Shown one piece after another: positions 1 to 8,293 of a stretch of 64,000 nt of DNA. How positions within the stretch are numbered: the stretch's first letter is position 1; every line of letters begins with the position of its first letter. Source of the DNA: Pirellulales bacterium (lineage in GTDB: Bacteria > Planctomycetota > Planctomycetia > Pirellulales > Lacipirellulaceae). Location: positions 1 to 64,000 of the forward strand of contig JAHBXQ010000003.1 of NCBI GenBank assembly GCA_019636345.1, read 5' to 3'. Both the position numbers and the translations under genes were made by a program. The notes below the pieces were generated by a model. The model had not been told where the DNA came from and ran no database searches. It saw nothing but the letters and a program-made list of their open reading frames with translations.

Positions 1-1590
1 CATGTTGAGCGTCGTCGCTTCGCTCAAGTTGACGGCGCCGTTGAACTGCATCGTCCCCGCCCCTGCAAACTGACCCGTGCTGGCGATTCCGACCGGCTCG
101 AAGTTGACGGTGTTGTTAAAGTCGAGAATCGCCCCGGCCGCCACGTTCACCGCCGCGTCGGAGCGGAACCGCACGATGGAACCGAATCGCGACACGCCCG
201 TGCCCGTGACGGTGAGCTGCGCGCTTCCGATCAGGTCGTTGCCGATGTCGATCGGCTGGCCGCTCCAGACGGTGACGTGACCGGGGATGTCGGACAACAT
301 GTTCAGCACGCCGTTCATGACGAAGCGCGCGTCGCCGGTCTGAACCGTGGCGTCGCCGTTGTTGAGGTTGATCACGCCGTCGAAGCCGTTGGCGCCTGCG
401 TCCAGGTCGTAGTCGTTGGAATTGACCACCAGTTGCCCGAAGGCTTCGACGTTGACGGTCGTGATGCCGCCGTTGGGACCGTCGAAATCGAAGTTGGTCT
501 GGTTGATCGCGAGCGAGGCGTTCGGGCCGACGGTGAACCCGGCGGCCGGCGAGGTGAGACTGAAGTTGGCGCCGGCGGCGATCGTCGCCGCGCCGTTGAA
601 CACGACCCGGCCATGGTTGATCAGCGACCCGCCGTTCATCGTGAAATTCGAGTCCATGTTCAGCACGCCATCCGTATCGACGACCGTGATCGTCCCGCCT
701 GTCTGAGTCAGGGTTCCCCCGGCGATCGTCGACGGCCCGGCGGCGATTCCGGGAAATCCGCCCACCATCCCGTTGTCGACGACGATCTGCCCTCCTGCTC
801 CCAATGTCCACGCTGCCGACATGTTGAGCGCCGTATTCTGGGCCATATTCATCGTGCCGTTGAACGCGTCGGAAAGCGTCGCATTGATGGCCAGAGTCTG
901 GTTGCGGTTGACGTTCACGACCCCCGATTCCCCAGAGCCGTCCAGGTCGATCCGTACGTTGGCGTTGCCGGCGTTGATCGTCAGCGTGCCGACCGGCGGC
1001 GGCAGCAGGATGTTCGAGGACCGCGACAGGGCGGTGATCGTGCCGTTGTTGTTGAGCAGCGTGCTCACGACCAAGGACGAGTCCAAATTGACGACGCCGT
1101 TGCCCGAAAGCAGGCCTCCCGAATTGATCGTCGCTGATCCGTTCACGACGAACGACGGATCCGCCACGTTGAGCGTGCCGCCGGAGAGCTCGACCGCGGC
1201 GCCGCTTCCGATCGTGAGGTTGTACGTATTCAAGTCCGACCCGACGCCGCCGATAAACAGGTTGGTGCTGGCGCCGGTCAACTGCGTAAAACCGTCGACC
1301 GTCAGGTCGAAGCCGTTGGTCGACAGGTCGATGCCCCCCGACATCGTCAGACCGTTGACGTGATTGTTCGACCCCAGATTGACCCCGTGGGAGGTGTTGA
1401 AGATCGCCTCGTCGTCGGGATCGGGTTCGTCGGCCGGGGTCCAAAACGCCGTGCTGCCGCCGTCGACCCAGTCGTTGTTGAGACCAATCCAGGTGCGCGG
1501 CGCCGCCCAGACGGTCGCCGCCATCAGGCACCATGTCGCCGTCAAAGACGCCCCCGGCAACGATCCGCGAATCAAAGTCCGAACGTTCAT
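1..1590 (-). CDS. Exported autotransporter-like beta-strand-repeat protein (5' part, runs off the window)
   Basis: The frame stays open from an ATG at 1590 down to base 1, giving 530 residues without a stop, so the C-terminal part lies outside the window. Residues 1-29 look like a signal peptide ending in a small-residue AxA-type site (TVWAAP). The rest is a monotonous series of short Gly/Asn/Thr-rich strands such as GGTLTQTGGTITVVDTDG and NGVLNMLSD, typical of large surface proteins with autotransporter-associated beta-strand repeats; in planctomycetes such proteins often end in a PEP-CTERM segment, which cannot be checked here. A surface or extracellular role is inferred from the fold type only. 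Codon position-specific GC and the repeat pattern make this frame much more convincing than the overlapping open frames. Confidence 0.8.
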   Translation of the reverse strand, partial: MNVRTLIRGSLPGASLTATWCLMAATVWAAPRTWIGLNNDWVDGGSTAFWTPADEPDPDDEAIFNTSHGVNLGSNNHVNGLTMSGGIDLSTNGFDLTVDGFTQLTGASTNLFIGGVGSDLNTYNLTIGSGAAVELSGGTLNVADPSFVVNGSATINSGGLLSGNGVVNLDSSLVVSTLLNNNGTITALSRSSNILLPPPVGTLTINAGNANVRIDLDGSGESGVVNVNRNQTLAINATLSDAFNGTMNMAQNTALNMSAAWTLGAGGQIVVDNGMVGGFPGIAAGPSTIAGGTLTQTGGTITVVDTDGVLNMDSNFTMNGGSLINHGRVVFNGAATIAAGANFSLTSPAAGFTVGPNASLAINQTNFDFDGPNGGITTVNVEAFGQLVVNSNDYDLDAGANGFDGVINLNNGDATVQTGDARFVMNGVLNMLSDIPGHVTVWSGQPIDIGNDLIGSAQLTVTGTGVSRFGSIVRFRSDAAVNVAAGAILDFNNTVNFEPVGIASTGQFAGAGTMQFNGAVNLSEATTLNM

Positions 1591-2052
1591 AGCCGTCTAT
1601 TCCTGGTGAAGTTGTCCGGCGACCCGAGCGGCCGAAACGTTCCGGGCGATCCCATGTTACGGCACTCAGGGGAACGGCGCCGCGCTGCGCGCCGGCGACG
1701 ACCGTCGATCCGGCAAGCGCAACACCTAGCGATTTGTAACACGCCCGCGGCGACGGCTCGCGGCGAACGGGCCAGCAGCGCCGCCTGTTCGTATGACTCT
1801 GTCCGCCGCAACGCAAACGCCGCAGCCTCGGCTCACAGCCAATCCGCGCCGACCCAACTTCCGGTGCAGAAACGGGGCGCACTTACGCAACCCTGGGAAG
1901 AGCTCATGTCCCCCCGACCCAGCAGGCAAACAGCCCGCAATATAAGCACGGGTTGCAGCCAGAGCAATGAATTCTCACCTGGCTGCTGGCAATCGACCGG
2001 CGGGGGGGAATCGCCCCAAGTCCGCCTCGGAACACGGCGCCGCATGGCGAGG
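1591..2052. other. Non-coding gap upstream of the exported repeat protein
   Basis: No convincing gene. The gap lies between two minus-strand genes and probably holds the leader of the exported protein; a possible promoter is listed separately. Confidence 0.5.
1939..1967 (-). promoter_or_regulatory. Possible sigma-70 promoter for the exported repeat protein
   Basis: On the minus strand TTGCTC (1962-1967) and TATATT (1939-1944) are separated by 17 bases. The -10 matches the consensus in five of six positions, the -35 in three. It would give a leader of about 340 bases, which weakens the call. Confidence 0.3.
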
Positions 2053-2514
2053 TCACAGGAGCCAGTCGTCGTCCGCCTCGGCTGGCGGCTCGATCCGAAC
2101 CGACTCGCGCGGGCTGGGGGGGGCCAGCGGCCGCAAATCCTCGGCCGAAAACCAGTTGGGAATCGCGCGGTCGTTGTCGCGAACCTGGTATCGCAGGCCC
2201 CGGGCGCGGTCGTCCCAGTGGATCTCGCAGACCACCCCGGTGCGCGGATCGTTGGCCCGCATGCGCGAAAGCACTTCGACCCAATCCCCCATCTCGAGCC
2301 CCTCGCTGGCGACCTCCTGCCACAGCGTCGGCTTAACCCGCAAGCACACGTCGCCGTAACGGAGCCGAGCGTAGGGCCCCGACTCTCCCTCGCGACGAAA
2401 CACGCGCGGACTGGGAATGAGTCGCCGGGCCAGGGCGACGTCCTCGGGATGAACCCAATCGTCCCCGTTTTGCGGCCACCAGGGGTAATATCCGTAGCGC
2501 GGTTCGATCTTCAT
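2053..2514 (-). CDS. Conserved planctomycete protein of unknown function, 153 residues
   Basis: I start at MKIEPRYGYYPWWPQ (2514) rather than 17 codons upstream because the upstream codons look random and this start begins the well-ordered part. The protein is rich in aromatic and charged residues (WWPQNGDDWVHPEDV, WFSAEDLRPL), has no signal peptide or membrane segment, and should be cytoplasmic. The pattern of a small beta-rich domain with conserved Trp and Gly is compatible with a planctomycete-restricted family, but I recognise no functional motif. It stands alone: the gene upstream (PhyH-like) lies about 120 bases away on the same strand, so cotranscription is possible. Confidence 0.75.
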   Translation of the reverse strand: MKIEPRYGYYPWWPQNGDDWVHPEDVALARRLIPSPRVFRREGESGPYARLRYGDVCLRVKPTLWQEVASEGLEMGDWVEVLSRMRANDPRTGVVCEIHWDDRARGLRYQVRDNDRAIPNWFSAEDLRPLAPPSPRESVRIEPPAEADDDWLL

Positions 2515-2633
2515 GGCGAGAGGCTCGGCATGGGACGAAAGAAGGCGGAGGTCGTTTCGCAGCAAGCCGCCCCCTTCACGCGATCATACTCGAAAAGTGA
2601 AACGCGTCCCGCCCCCCGGCATGCAGTCGCGTG

Positions 2634-3488
2634 TCAGGCGAGCAACGGGAAGAACGGCCCGGCGAGCGGTTCGCCGGGCGAAACGGCGGGGACGCCCGCA
2701 AGCAGCGGCTCGGGCGATGCGCTGCACGTGCCGTCAACAAAAAAGTTGACCACCGCCACCCGTCGCGGGCGATCGCTGCGATTGGCCGGCGAACCGTGCA
2801 CCGTGAGCGGATGGTGAAAACACGCCTCCCCGCGACGCGCAATCACGGCGACCGGGTTTTCGAGCGCCTGGCATTGCTCGTCGGACAGCAACTGGCGAAT
2901 CCCTTCCATGTCCCCCGCCAACTCGGTCCGCGGCAGCAAATCCCAGCGATGGCTGCCGACGACGTACTGGATCGAACCGTTCTCGGCGTCGCAGTCGTCC
3001 AGCGGCAACCAGCAGGTAAGGTGCCGCATCGGTTGGGTGCGGGTCCAATAGGAATAGTCCTGGTGCCAAGCGACCACGCCGCCGTGCCGGGCCGGCTTGC
3101 AGAAGAGCTGGTCGTGCCAGAACCGCGGCGGACCGCCCAAGAGCTGCCGCGCCGCCTCGACCAACGGCCGATGCCACACCAAGTCGTGAAACCCAGGTCG
3201 CAACCGCCACGCCCCCAAGGCATGAAACAGCGTCGTCTCCGGGGTCGTCGATTCGTTCGTGTGGTACTCGTACCACAACTCACGACCTTCGTGGTCGGGG
3301 AGAAAGAACTCGGCGAGCTCGGCGCACAGCGCATCGCACTGTTCAGGCGAAAGGAGCGGCACGTTCGTCACGAAGCCGTCGCGCTCGAACTGGGCAAGCT
3401 GCTCGGTCGACAACACAGGACCGGCGGTCTCGAACGAGTTCGCAAACAACGTACCGACCGGCCCATGAACCGTGGAGAGATCGCGCAT
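2634..3488 (-). CDS. Phytanoyl-CoA dioxygenase (PhyH) family protein
   Basis: A 284-residue Fe(II)/2-oxoglutarate-dependent oxygenase of the PhyH family. The facial triad is visible: His142 and Asp144 in AWHQDYSYW and a distal His231 in HGSPANRS, followed by Arg237, which in this family binds 2-oxoglutarate. Length fits the family (250-300). I start at MRDLSTVHG (3488); an open frame extends far upstream but it is Arg/Pro/Ser-rich noise. Substrate cannot be told from sequence: planctomycete genomes carry many PhyH copies, and a second one is at 61823-62521. No signal peptide is seen, so it should act in the cytoplasm. Confidence 0.9.
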   Translation of the reverse strand: MRDLSTVHGPVGTLFANSFETAGPVLSTEQLAQFERDGFVTNVPLLSPEQCDALCAELAEFFLPDHEGRELWYEYHTNESTTPETTLFHALGAWRLRPGFHDLVWHRPLVEAARQLLGGPPRFWHDQLFCKPARHGGVVAWHQDYSYWTRTQPMRHLTCWLPLDDCDAENGSIQYVVGSHRWDLLPRTELAGDMEGIRQLLSDEQCQALENPVAVIARRGEACFHHPLTVHGSPANRSDRPRRVAVVNFFVDGTCSASPEPLLAGVPAVSPGEPLAGPFFPLLA

Positions 3489-3915
3489 GACGAGGTTCCC
3501 GAAGGTCCGACAGGGCGAGGAGCCGCTGCAAGGAAGCAGAGCGAGGAAACGCCGCGAGGAAACACAGTCGAGCGATCGCCGCGACGTCTGAGCATTGTAG
3601 CGAACTCCCAGGCCGTCGAACGCGCGCCCTCGTGGCGGCCAACTCCGGGAAGGGGTCCCCGAGCCGGTCCGACGCGAGGGGGGCGATTTTGCGGATTCAA
3701 CCGGCAAAGCAGGGGGGGCCCAGGAGCCGCCCCCGAGCATCCTCCTCAAAAAGGGAGACTGGCTCGCGAGCCAAGACCAAACCCTCCTTGAAAGCGGCGC
3801 TCCGTGAGCGCGCCTGTCCCCTTTTTTCAACCGGCTGCGAGGGCGACCTATAATTGCAAGCTTCGCGCCCCGCCTTCCCCTCGCGCCTCGCGCCTCAAGA
3901 TTTTCGACTCCCCCC
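3489..3915. other. Divergent intergenic region
   Basis: Lies between the divergent PhyH-like and ATPase genes. Apart from a -10-like TATAAT near the right end I see no gene or repeat. Confidence 0.5.
3826..3854 (+). promoter_or_regulatory. Probable promoter of the P-loop ATPase gene
   Basis: A perfect TATAAT at 3849-3854 lies 62 bases before the ATG at 3916. The matching -35 position (TTCAAC, 3826-3831, 17-base spacer) is weak, three of six. Confidence 0.45.
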
Positions 3916-5409
3916 ATGAAACTTCACGACTTGCTCGCCCACCACGGCGTCGCGGCGAATCCGTTCGCCGACGAGGACGCCCAGACCGATCCGGTCTTCC
4001 AAAGCCGGTGCGGCGCGAGCACGTTCCATCCCAATTGGGACAAGGTCTACGGCGACCCCGCGACTCCCGCCACTTCGATCGTGTTCGGCGAGAAGGGAGC
4101 CGGCAAGACAGCGATTCGCCTGCAGATCGCTGCGCAGATTAAAGTACACAACGCCGCGCACCCCAACGAGCGGCTGTTCGTCATCGAGTACGACGACTTC
4201 AACCCCTTCCTCGATCGATTCGCCGATCGGCTTAGCGGCCGCAAACGCCGCCAAGCGGCGCGAATCCTCGACGAGTGGAAGTTGTGGGATCACATGGACG
4301 CGATCCTGTCGCTGGGAGTCACCAGCATCGTGGACCGCTTCCTCGGCGCCTCGCAACCGAGCGGCCCCGCGGCGAACGCGCTTCCCAGCGACGCCCGGCA
4401 ACGGCTCGATCGGTTCCAACGGCGCGATCTGCTGCTGCTGGCCGCGTGCTACGACAACTCGCTCACCGAGACCTTTCAATCGCGCTGGTATCGCCTGCGG
4501 CGCAAGTTGCGTTATCACCCCTGGCAAAACTGGCTGCTGCGCGGCATCGGCCTGACGACCAAGGCGGCGGTCTTGGGATTCGTCGGATACACCCGCAACT
4601 ACCACTGGCTGTGGACCGTGTGGCCGTGGCTGGCCATCGCTCTGGGCTGGGCCCCGTGGCTCGCCCAGGCCTGGAAGTGGTGGTTCCAAGCCCACGGAGT
4701 CGCCAAGAACCTGCGGGTCGTCACCCGCGACGTCCGGCCCTTGCGGCAAGTTCTCATGCAGTTCGCAGGCCGCGACATCAACGGCCAGCCGCTCCCCAAC
4801 AAACGCCGCACCGACGACCGCTACGAACTGTTCAACAAGTTTCAGGGGGCGCTTCGGGCGCTGGGATTCACGGGGGTCGTCGTCCTGGTGGATCGCGTCG
4901 ACGAGCCCCACCTGATGAACGGCAAAATGGAGAACATGAAGGCGCTGGTCTGGTCGATGCTCGACAACAAGTTCCTCAAGCAGCCGGGGCTGGGACTCAA
5001 ACTGCTGCTCCCCATCGAGCTGGGACAGTACGTCGAACGCGAGGACCGCGACTTCTACCAACGGGCCCGGCTCGACAAGCAGAACATGGTCCCCTCGCTC
5101 GAGTGGACCGGCGAGTCGCTCTACGATCTGGCCGACGCCCGGGTCTCGGCCTGCGCCGCCGAGGGACGGTTTCCGAAGCTCCGCGACCTGTTCGCCGACG
5201 AGGTGACCGACGCGCGGCTCGTCGACGCCTTTGCCCAATTGCGCGTCCCGCGGCACCTGTTCAAATTCCTGTACCGGCTGCTCGTGACGCACTGCCAGCA
5301 GTACGTCGACAACGCACCCGTGTGGCAAATCGCCCTCGGGACGTTCGACACGCAACTGGCCATCTACCGCCGCGAGCAACAGGCGATCGACCACGGGCTG
5401 GCTAGCTAG
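3916..5409 (+). CDS. Membrane-inserted P-loop ATPase (STAND/ORC-like) of unknown role
   Basis: A 497-residue protein with a clear Walker A motif (GEKGAGKT, residues 58-65) and a Walker B-like strand (VVVLVDRVDEP, around residue 325). Between them, about residues 209-258, are two strongly hydrophobic Trp-rich stretches that look like a membrane hairpin (LWTVWPWLAIALGW). This layout, with a membrane hairpin inside the ATPase core, resembles KAP-type P-loop NTPases in plan, though the sequence is not close enough to say so. The N-terminal NPFADEDAQTDP precedes a short region before the P-loop. No operon partner: the next gene starts 200 bases later. Function unknown; a membrane-linked ATPase or switch is inferred. 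Confidence 0.8.
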   Translation: MKLHDLLAHHGVAANPFADEDAQTDPVFQSRCGASTFHPNWDKVYGDPATPATSIVFGEKGAGKTAIRLQIAAQIKVHNAAHPNERLFVIEYDDFNPFLDRFADRLSGRKRRQAARILDEWKLWDHMDAILSLGVTSIVDRFLGASQPSGPAANALPSDARQRLDRFQRRDLLLLAACYDNSLTETFQSRWYRLRRKLRYHPWQNWLLRGIGLTTKAAVLGFVGYTRNYHWLWTVWPWLAIALGWAPWLAQAWKWWFQAHGVAKNLRVVTRDVRPLRQVLMQFAGRDINGQPLPNKRRTDDRYELFNKFQGALRALGFTGVVVLVDRVDEPHLMNGKMENMKALVWSMLDNKFLKQPGLGLKLLLPIELGQYVEREDRDFYQRARLDKQNMVPSLEWTGESLYDLADARVSACAAEGRFPKLRDLFADEVTDARLVDAFAQLRVPRHLFKFLYRLLVTHCQQYVDNAPVWQIALGTFDTQLAIYRREQQAIDHGLAS

Positions 5410-5608
5410 CGTTCGCCGGGTCTCAGTTCTTGGGCGCGATCGACCCGTGCGACAAAGCACGGGGCTTCGCCGAAATCTCAAAATCTGGGCCGATCGCATT
5501 CGCCTTGACCCGATTCGGGACGTTTGACACACTCCCGCGCCGCTGCCTTCGGCCGAACCGGAGGCAGACGTCGTCGACTTTCCAGTCCGCTTGCGGGAGT
5601 TCGTTGTC

Positions 5609-6229
5609 ATGCGTGTTCGTGCTATCGCCGTCCTGTGCGCCGTCTGCTCGCCGATGTTCGTCGCGGGGTGCAGCAAGAGCGGAGACAACGGGCCCGTCGC
5701 CAGCGGCGGATCTGCCAGTACAACCGCGACTGCCTCGAGCGACGCGACCGCAGCCCCGGTCGCCGTCGTGCAACAGTTCCTCGACGCGGTCAAGCGCGGC
5801 GACACGACCCGCGCCGCCGGCATGCTGACGCCGTTGGCCTTGAAGATGACCACCGAGAACGACCTCAGCTTCTCGCCCCCGGGGAGCGAGACCGCCCAGT
5901 TCGAGATCCTCGGCGCCGAAATGGTCGACGCCGACAAGGCGGTCGTCGAAACCGTCTGGAGCGACCTCGACGCCGACGGCCAACGGGCGGAGGAGATGAT
6001 CGCCTGGGCCCTGCGGCTCGAGGGGGGCCAGTGGCGCGTCTCGGGGATGGCGGCCGACCTTGAAGAGAACGAAGCTCCGCTGGTGATCGACTTCGAGAAT
6101 CCCCTGGAGCTCGTCGAGCGACCCGCTCAACAAGCGGCTCCCCAAACGCCCGGTGGAACGGCGCCGACGCCGACCAATCCGGGCGATCAGGTCGCTCGCG
6201 ACCCCTTCCAGCAGCCCCAGACTCGCTGA
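5609..6229 (+). CDS. Lipoprotein with an NTF2-like domain
   Basis: 206 residues. The start MRVRAIAVLCAV (5609) gives a short signal peptide ending in the lipobox FVAGC, so the mature protein should be a lipid-anchored periplasmic protein beginning at Cys. After a Ser/Thr/Ala-rich linker (to about residue 50) comes a region APVAVVQQFLDAVKRGDT... that resembles the first helix of SnoaL/NTF2-like folds, followed by alternating strands and a Trp (VETVWSDLD, GGQWRVSGMA). The C-terminal 50 residues are Pro/Gln-rich and probably disordered. Similar small lipoproteins are common in planctomycetes; no activity can be assigned. Confidence 0.8.
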   Translation: MRVRAIAVLCAVCSPMFVAGCSKSGDNGPVASGGSASTTATASSDATAAPVAVVQQFLDAVKRGDTTRAAGMLTPLALKMTTENDLSFSPPGSETAQFEILGAEMVDADKAVVETVWSDLDADGQRAEEMIAWALRLEGGQWRVSGMAADLEENEAPLVIDFENPLELVERPAQQAAPQTPGGTAPTPTNPGDQVARDPFQQPQTR

Positions 6230-6514
6230 CCGCGAGCAAAAAAGGGGCGATTTCCATGCGGCCTGGCGACTCGCAGGAGACCGCCTGCGGCGACGCACCG
6301 GGACCAGGTCGACTGCGCACGGCGCAGAGGCGGCAGAGGGGACCCGGAGTTCTAGGCGCTGTCGCAACTCGCTTTGAGATCTGGGCTTAGAGCGTAATAC
6401 CGGACTCCTCGAAGGCCTGTCCGCAGGCGTTTCTGGGCCGGTCGGACGGCCGAGCCGGCCGCTCGTGTCGCCCCGCATCGTGGGTGCTTTCTCCCCGGCG
6501 TCAGGTCGGGCCCC

Positions 6515-6542
6515 TTGACACTCTTAGGCAGCGCGTTACCCT
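6515..6542 (+). promoter_or_regulatory. Possible promoter of the Cys-rich gene
   Basis: A perfect TTGACA (6515-6520) is followed after 16 bases by TACCCT (6537-6542), a poor -10. If used it gives a leader of about 265 bases. Confidence 0.3.
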
Positions 6543-6579
6543 GCCTGCATAGATTCGCTGATCGGCAAAATTGACCCAG

Positions 6580-6649
6580 ACCACAGATCCCCGCGCAGCG
6601 GGTCCCGCCCTGCCGCTTCGACCTCTGCGGCGACCAAAGTTTCTGTGGT
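6580..6649 (+). other. Inverted repeat in the leader of the Cys-rich gene
   Basis: ACCACAGA (6580-6587) pairs perfectly with TCTGTGGT (6642-6649) and the intervening bases contain a further GC-rich stem (CCCGC/GCGGG). It could be a structured leader, an attenuator or a remnant repeat; nothing identifies a known riboswitch. Confidence 0.4.
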
Positions 6650-6812
6650 TCTGCGTCCCGCCCCCGTGGCGGGACATATGCTTGTCAGTGCGTCTTCGAC
6701 CCCGATCGTAAGCCCCATCCGCTGTCTCCGCCGCGGCGGGCCGGGAAATTCCAGTCCGGCGGCTGGCACTGCCAGTTTCCTGTATTCCGCTTTCATAGTG
6801 GGAGGAAAAGAG

Positions 6813-7304
6813 ATGAATCGTTCTGTGTTGTTGACCGTTGCGGCGTTGGCCGTGGCTGTCGGGTTCGCCCTCTGCGGCGAGGACCAAGAAGTGCAAGCTG
6901 GCTTGTTCAAGAACAAGTGCTGCAAGCCCGCTTGCTGCGAGCCGGCCCCGCCGACTTGCTGCGAAGAGAAGTGCGGCGGCCGTCAGGGCCTGTTCGCCCG
7001 CCTGAAGGCCCGCAAGTGCCACAAGGCCGACTGCTGTGCTCCTGAGCCGACCTGCTGCGCCCCGGCGCCGGTCTGCTGCCCCGAGCCCCAGCCTTGCTGT
7101 GCTCCGGCGCCGTCGTGCGGTTGCGAAGCCGCTCCGGCGTGCGGTTGCGCCGAGGCCGCTCCGGCCTGCGGTTGCGAAGCCGCGACTTGCGGTTGCGCCG
7201 CCCCGGTTGAAGGTTGCAGCGCTTGCGAAGCCGCTGCCGCCGCCCCGACCGAGGAAGCCGCTCCCGCTGCTCCCACCGCCCCCGAGGGCGACTCGACCAC
7301 CTAA
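6813..7304 (+). CDS. Secreted cysteine-rich protein
   Basis: 163 residues, preceded by a good ribosome-binding site (GGAGG at 6801). Residues 1-30 form a signal peptide (VLLTVAALAVAVGFALCG). The mature part is built of Cys pairs and CGC units: KCCKPACCEPAPPTCC, CCAPAPVCCPEPQPCC, then four or five repeats of the type CGCEAAPA, and ends in an Ala/Pro/Glu tail. It belongs to the same kind of protein as the much larger one at 31972-32994. Dense paired cysteines suggest metal binding or disulfide cross-linking outside the cytoplasm; planctomycete cell walls were historically described as cystine-rich protein, which makes a wall role an attractive but unproven idea. A strong terminator follows. Confidence 0.85.
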   Translation: MNRSVLLTVAALAVAVGFALCGEDQEVQAGLFKNKCCKPACCEPAPPTCCEEKCGGRQGLFARLKARKCHKADCCAPEPTCCAPAPVCCPEPQPCCAPAPSCGCEAAPACGCAEAAPACGCEAATCGCAAPVEGCSACEAAAAAPTEEAAPAAPTAPEGDSTT

Positions 7305-7334
7305 GTGGGTCGTGTCGGAGTATTGGATACGAAA

Positions 7335-7366
7335 CCGGACCCCGTCTGTGCGGGGTCCGGTTTTTT
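7335..7366 (+). terminator. Rho-independent terminator after the Cys-rich gene
   Basis: A perfect 10-bp stem CCGGACCCCG/CGGGGTCCGG (7335-7344 with 7351-7360), a six-base loop and six T residues (7361-7366), 30 bases after the stop codon. Confidence 0.95.
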
Positions 7367-7477
7367 CGTGCGCTCGCTTCGTCGCGGCGGCATGTTCGTC
7401 GCGGGCGGTTGATGACGCCCCCAACGCGGCCTACTCTGAAGCGATCTCGGCCGCTTCCACTCGACTGACTGACCCGC

Positions 7478-8293
7478 ATGTCCGCTCGCGCCGCCAAGCA
7501 ACCACTCCTGCCGTCTCCTCCGGCATGGCGCACCGCGGCGACCGTGGCCATCGTTCTCCACCTGTTTTGCCTTGCCCTGACGATCGTCTCGAACGCGGGG
7601 GGCGGCGTCTCGCGGGTCGGGTACGCCCTGCGAAAGATCCCCCTGGCGCCCCGATACCTCAAACTGTTGGGGATGGACGTCGGCTACGATTTCGATCTCG
7701 CGGGGACCGAACCGCAGCACGCGGCCCATCGGCTTGAGTTGCGCGAGCCCGGCGCCGCCGAACCGCTGGCGGTCCTCCCCCCGGCCGACATGGGCCCGGG
7801 GCCGCGCCGACAACGCTATCAGCGGCTTGCTTATCACGTCGCGGAGTTCGACAAGGCGTTCGCCGAGAACTCCGACTTGCGGACGATGATCCCGCTGGCG
7901 ATCACGGAACAGTGGACCCGGGAGCTTGACCTGCCGCAGGAGTCGCTCGTGCTGTCGTGCCCGCGTCAGGGCGCCCCGCGGTGGGGCGCGGCGCCGGAGG
8001 CTCAGCGGGCCGGCGCCGCCAAGGCGACCGAAGGGAGCGGCGCTGCGGGCCAGGCGACTGCAGCCGAAGACGAGGCGATCGACGTCGATCTCGTCTGGAA
8101 CCCGTGGTCGGGACATTACGAAGCGAGCCGTCGCCAACCGCGACTCCTGACGGCCAAGGCGATCGCCCCGGCCCGCACCGCCCCGGCGCCCAATCCGCCC
8201 CGCGCCGGCGACGACGACGCCCAGCAGGACACGCCTCCCCACTCTGCCGACGAAGCGACCGGCGACGAACCCAGCGACGAGGTCGCGCCATGA
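7478..8293 (+). CDS. Membrane-anchored protein paired with an HTTM protein
   Basis: 271 residues. One N-terminal membrane helix (about residues 18-40, AATVAIVLHLFCLALTIV) precedes a folded region up to about 165 with conserved-looking Tyr, Trp and Arg (RYLKLLGMDVGYDFDL, EQWTRELDLPQESLVL) and a low-complexity Ala/Asp/Pro tail. Its stop overlaps the start of the HTTM gene (ATGA), so the two are translationally coupled and probably work together at the membrane. Such a small partner is commonly encoded just before HTTM proteins in planctomycetes; no enzymatic motif is seen. Confidence 0.8.
   Translation: MSARAAKQPLLPSPPAWRTAATVAIVLHLFCLALTIVSNAGGGVSRVGYALRKIPLAPRYLKLLGMDVGYDFDLAGTEPQHAAHRLELREPGAAEPLAVLPPADMGPGPRRQRYQRLAYHVAEFDKAFAENSDLRTMIPLAITEQWTRELDLPQESLVLSCPRQGAPRWGAAPEAQRAGAAKATEGSGAAGQATAAEDEAIDVDLVWNPWSGHYEASRRQPRLLTAKAIAPARTAPAPNPPRAGDDDAQQDTPPHSADEATGDEPSDEVAP

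Larger units (their letters stand above)
6230..6812. other. Long leader region upstream of the Cys-rich gene
   Basis: No gene seen. The second half carries a TTGACA box and an extended set of inverted repeats, described separately, and is best read as the promoter and structured 5' leader of the gene at 6813. Confidence 0.5.

Noticed and set aside
116-1882. Long open frame overlapping the exported repeat protein
   Set aside because: It is Arg/Gln-rich noise produced by the high GC content; the frame beginning at 1590 has a signal peptide and regular strand repeats.
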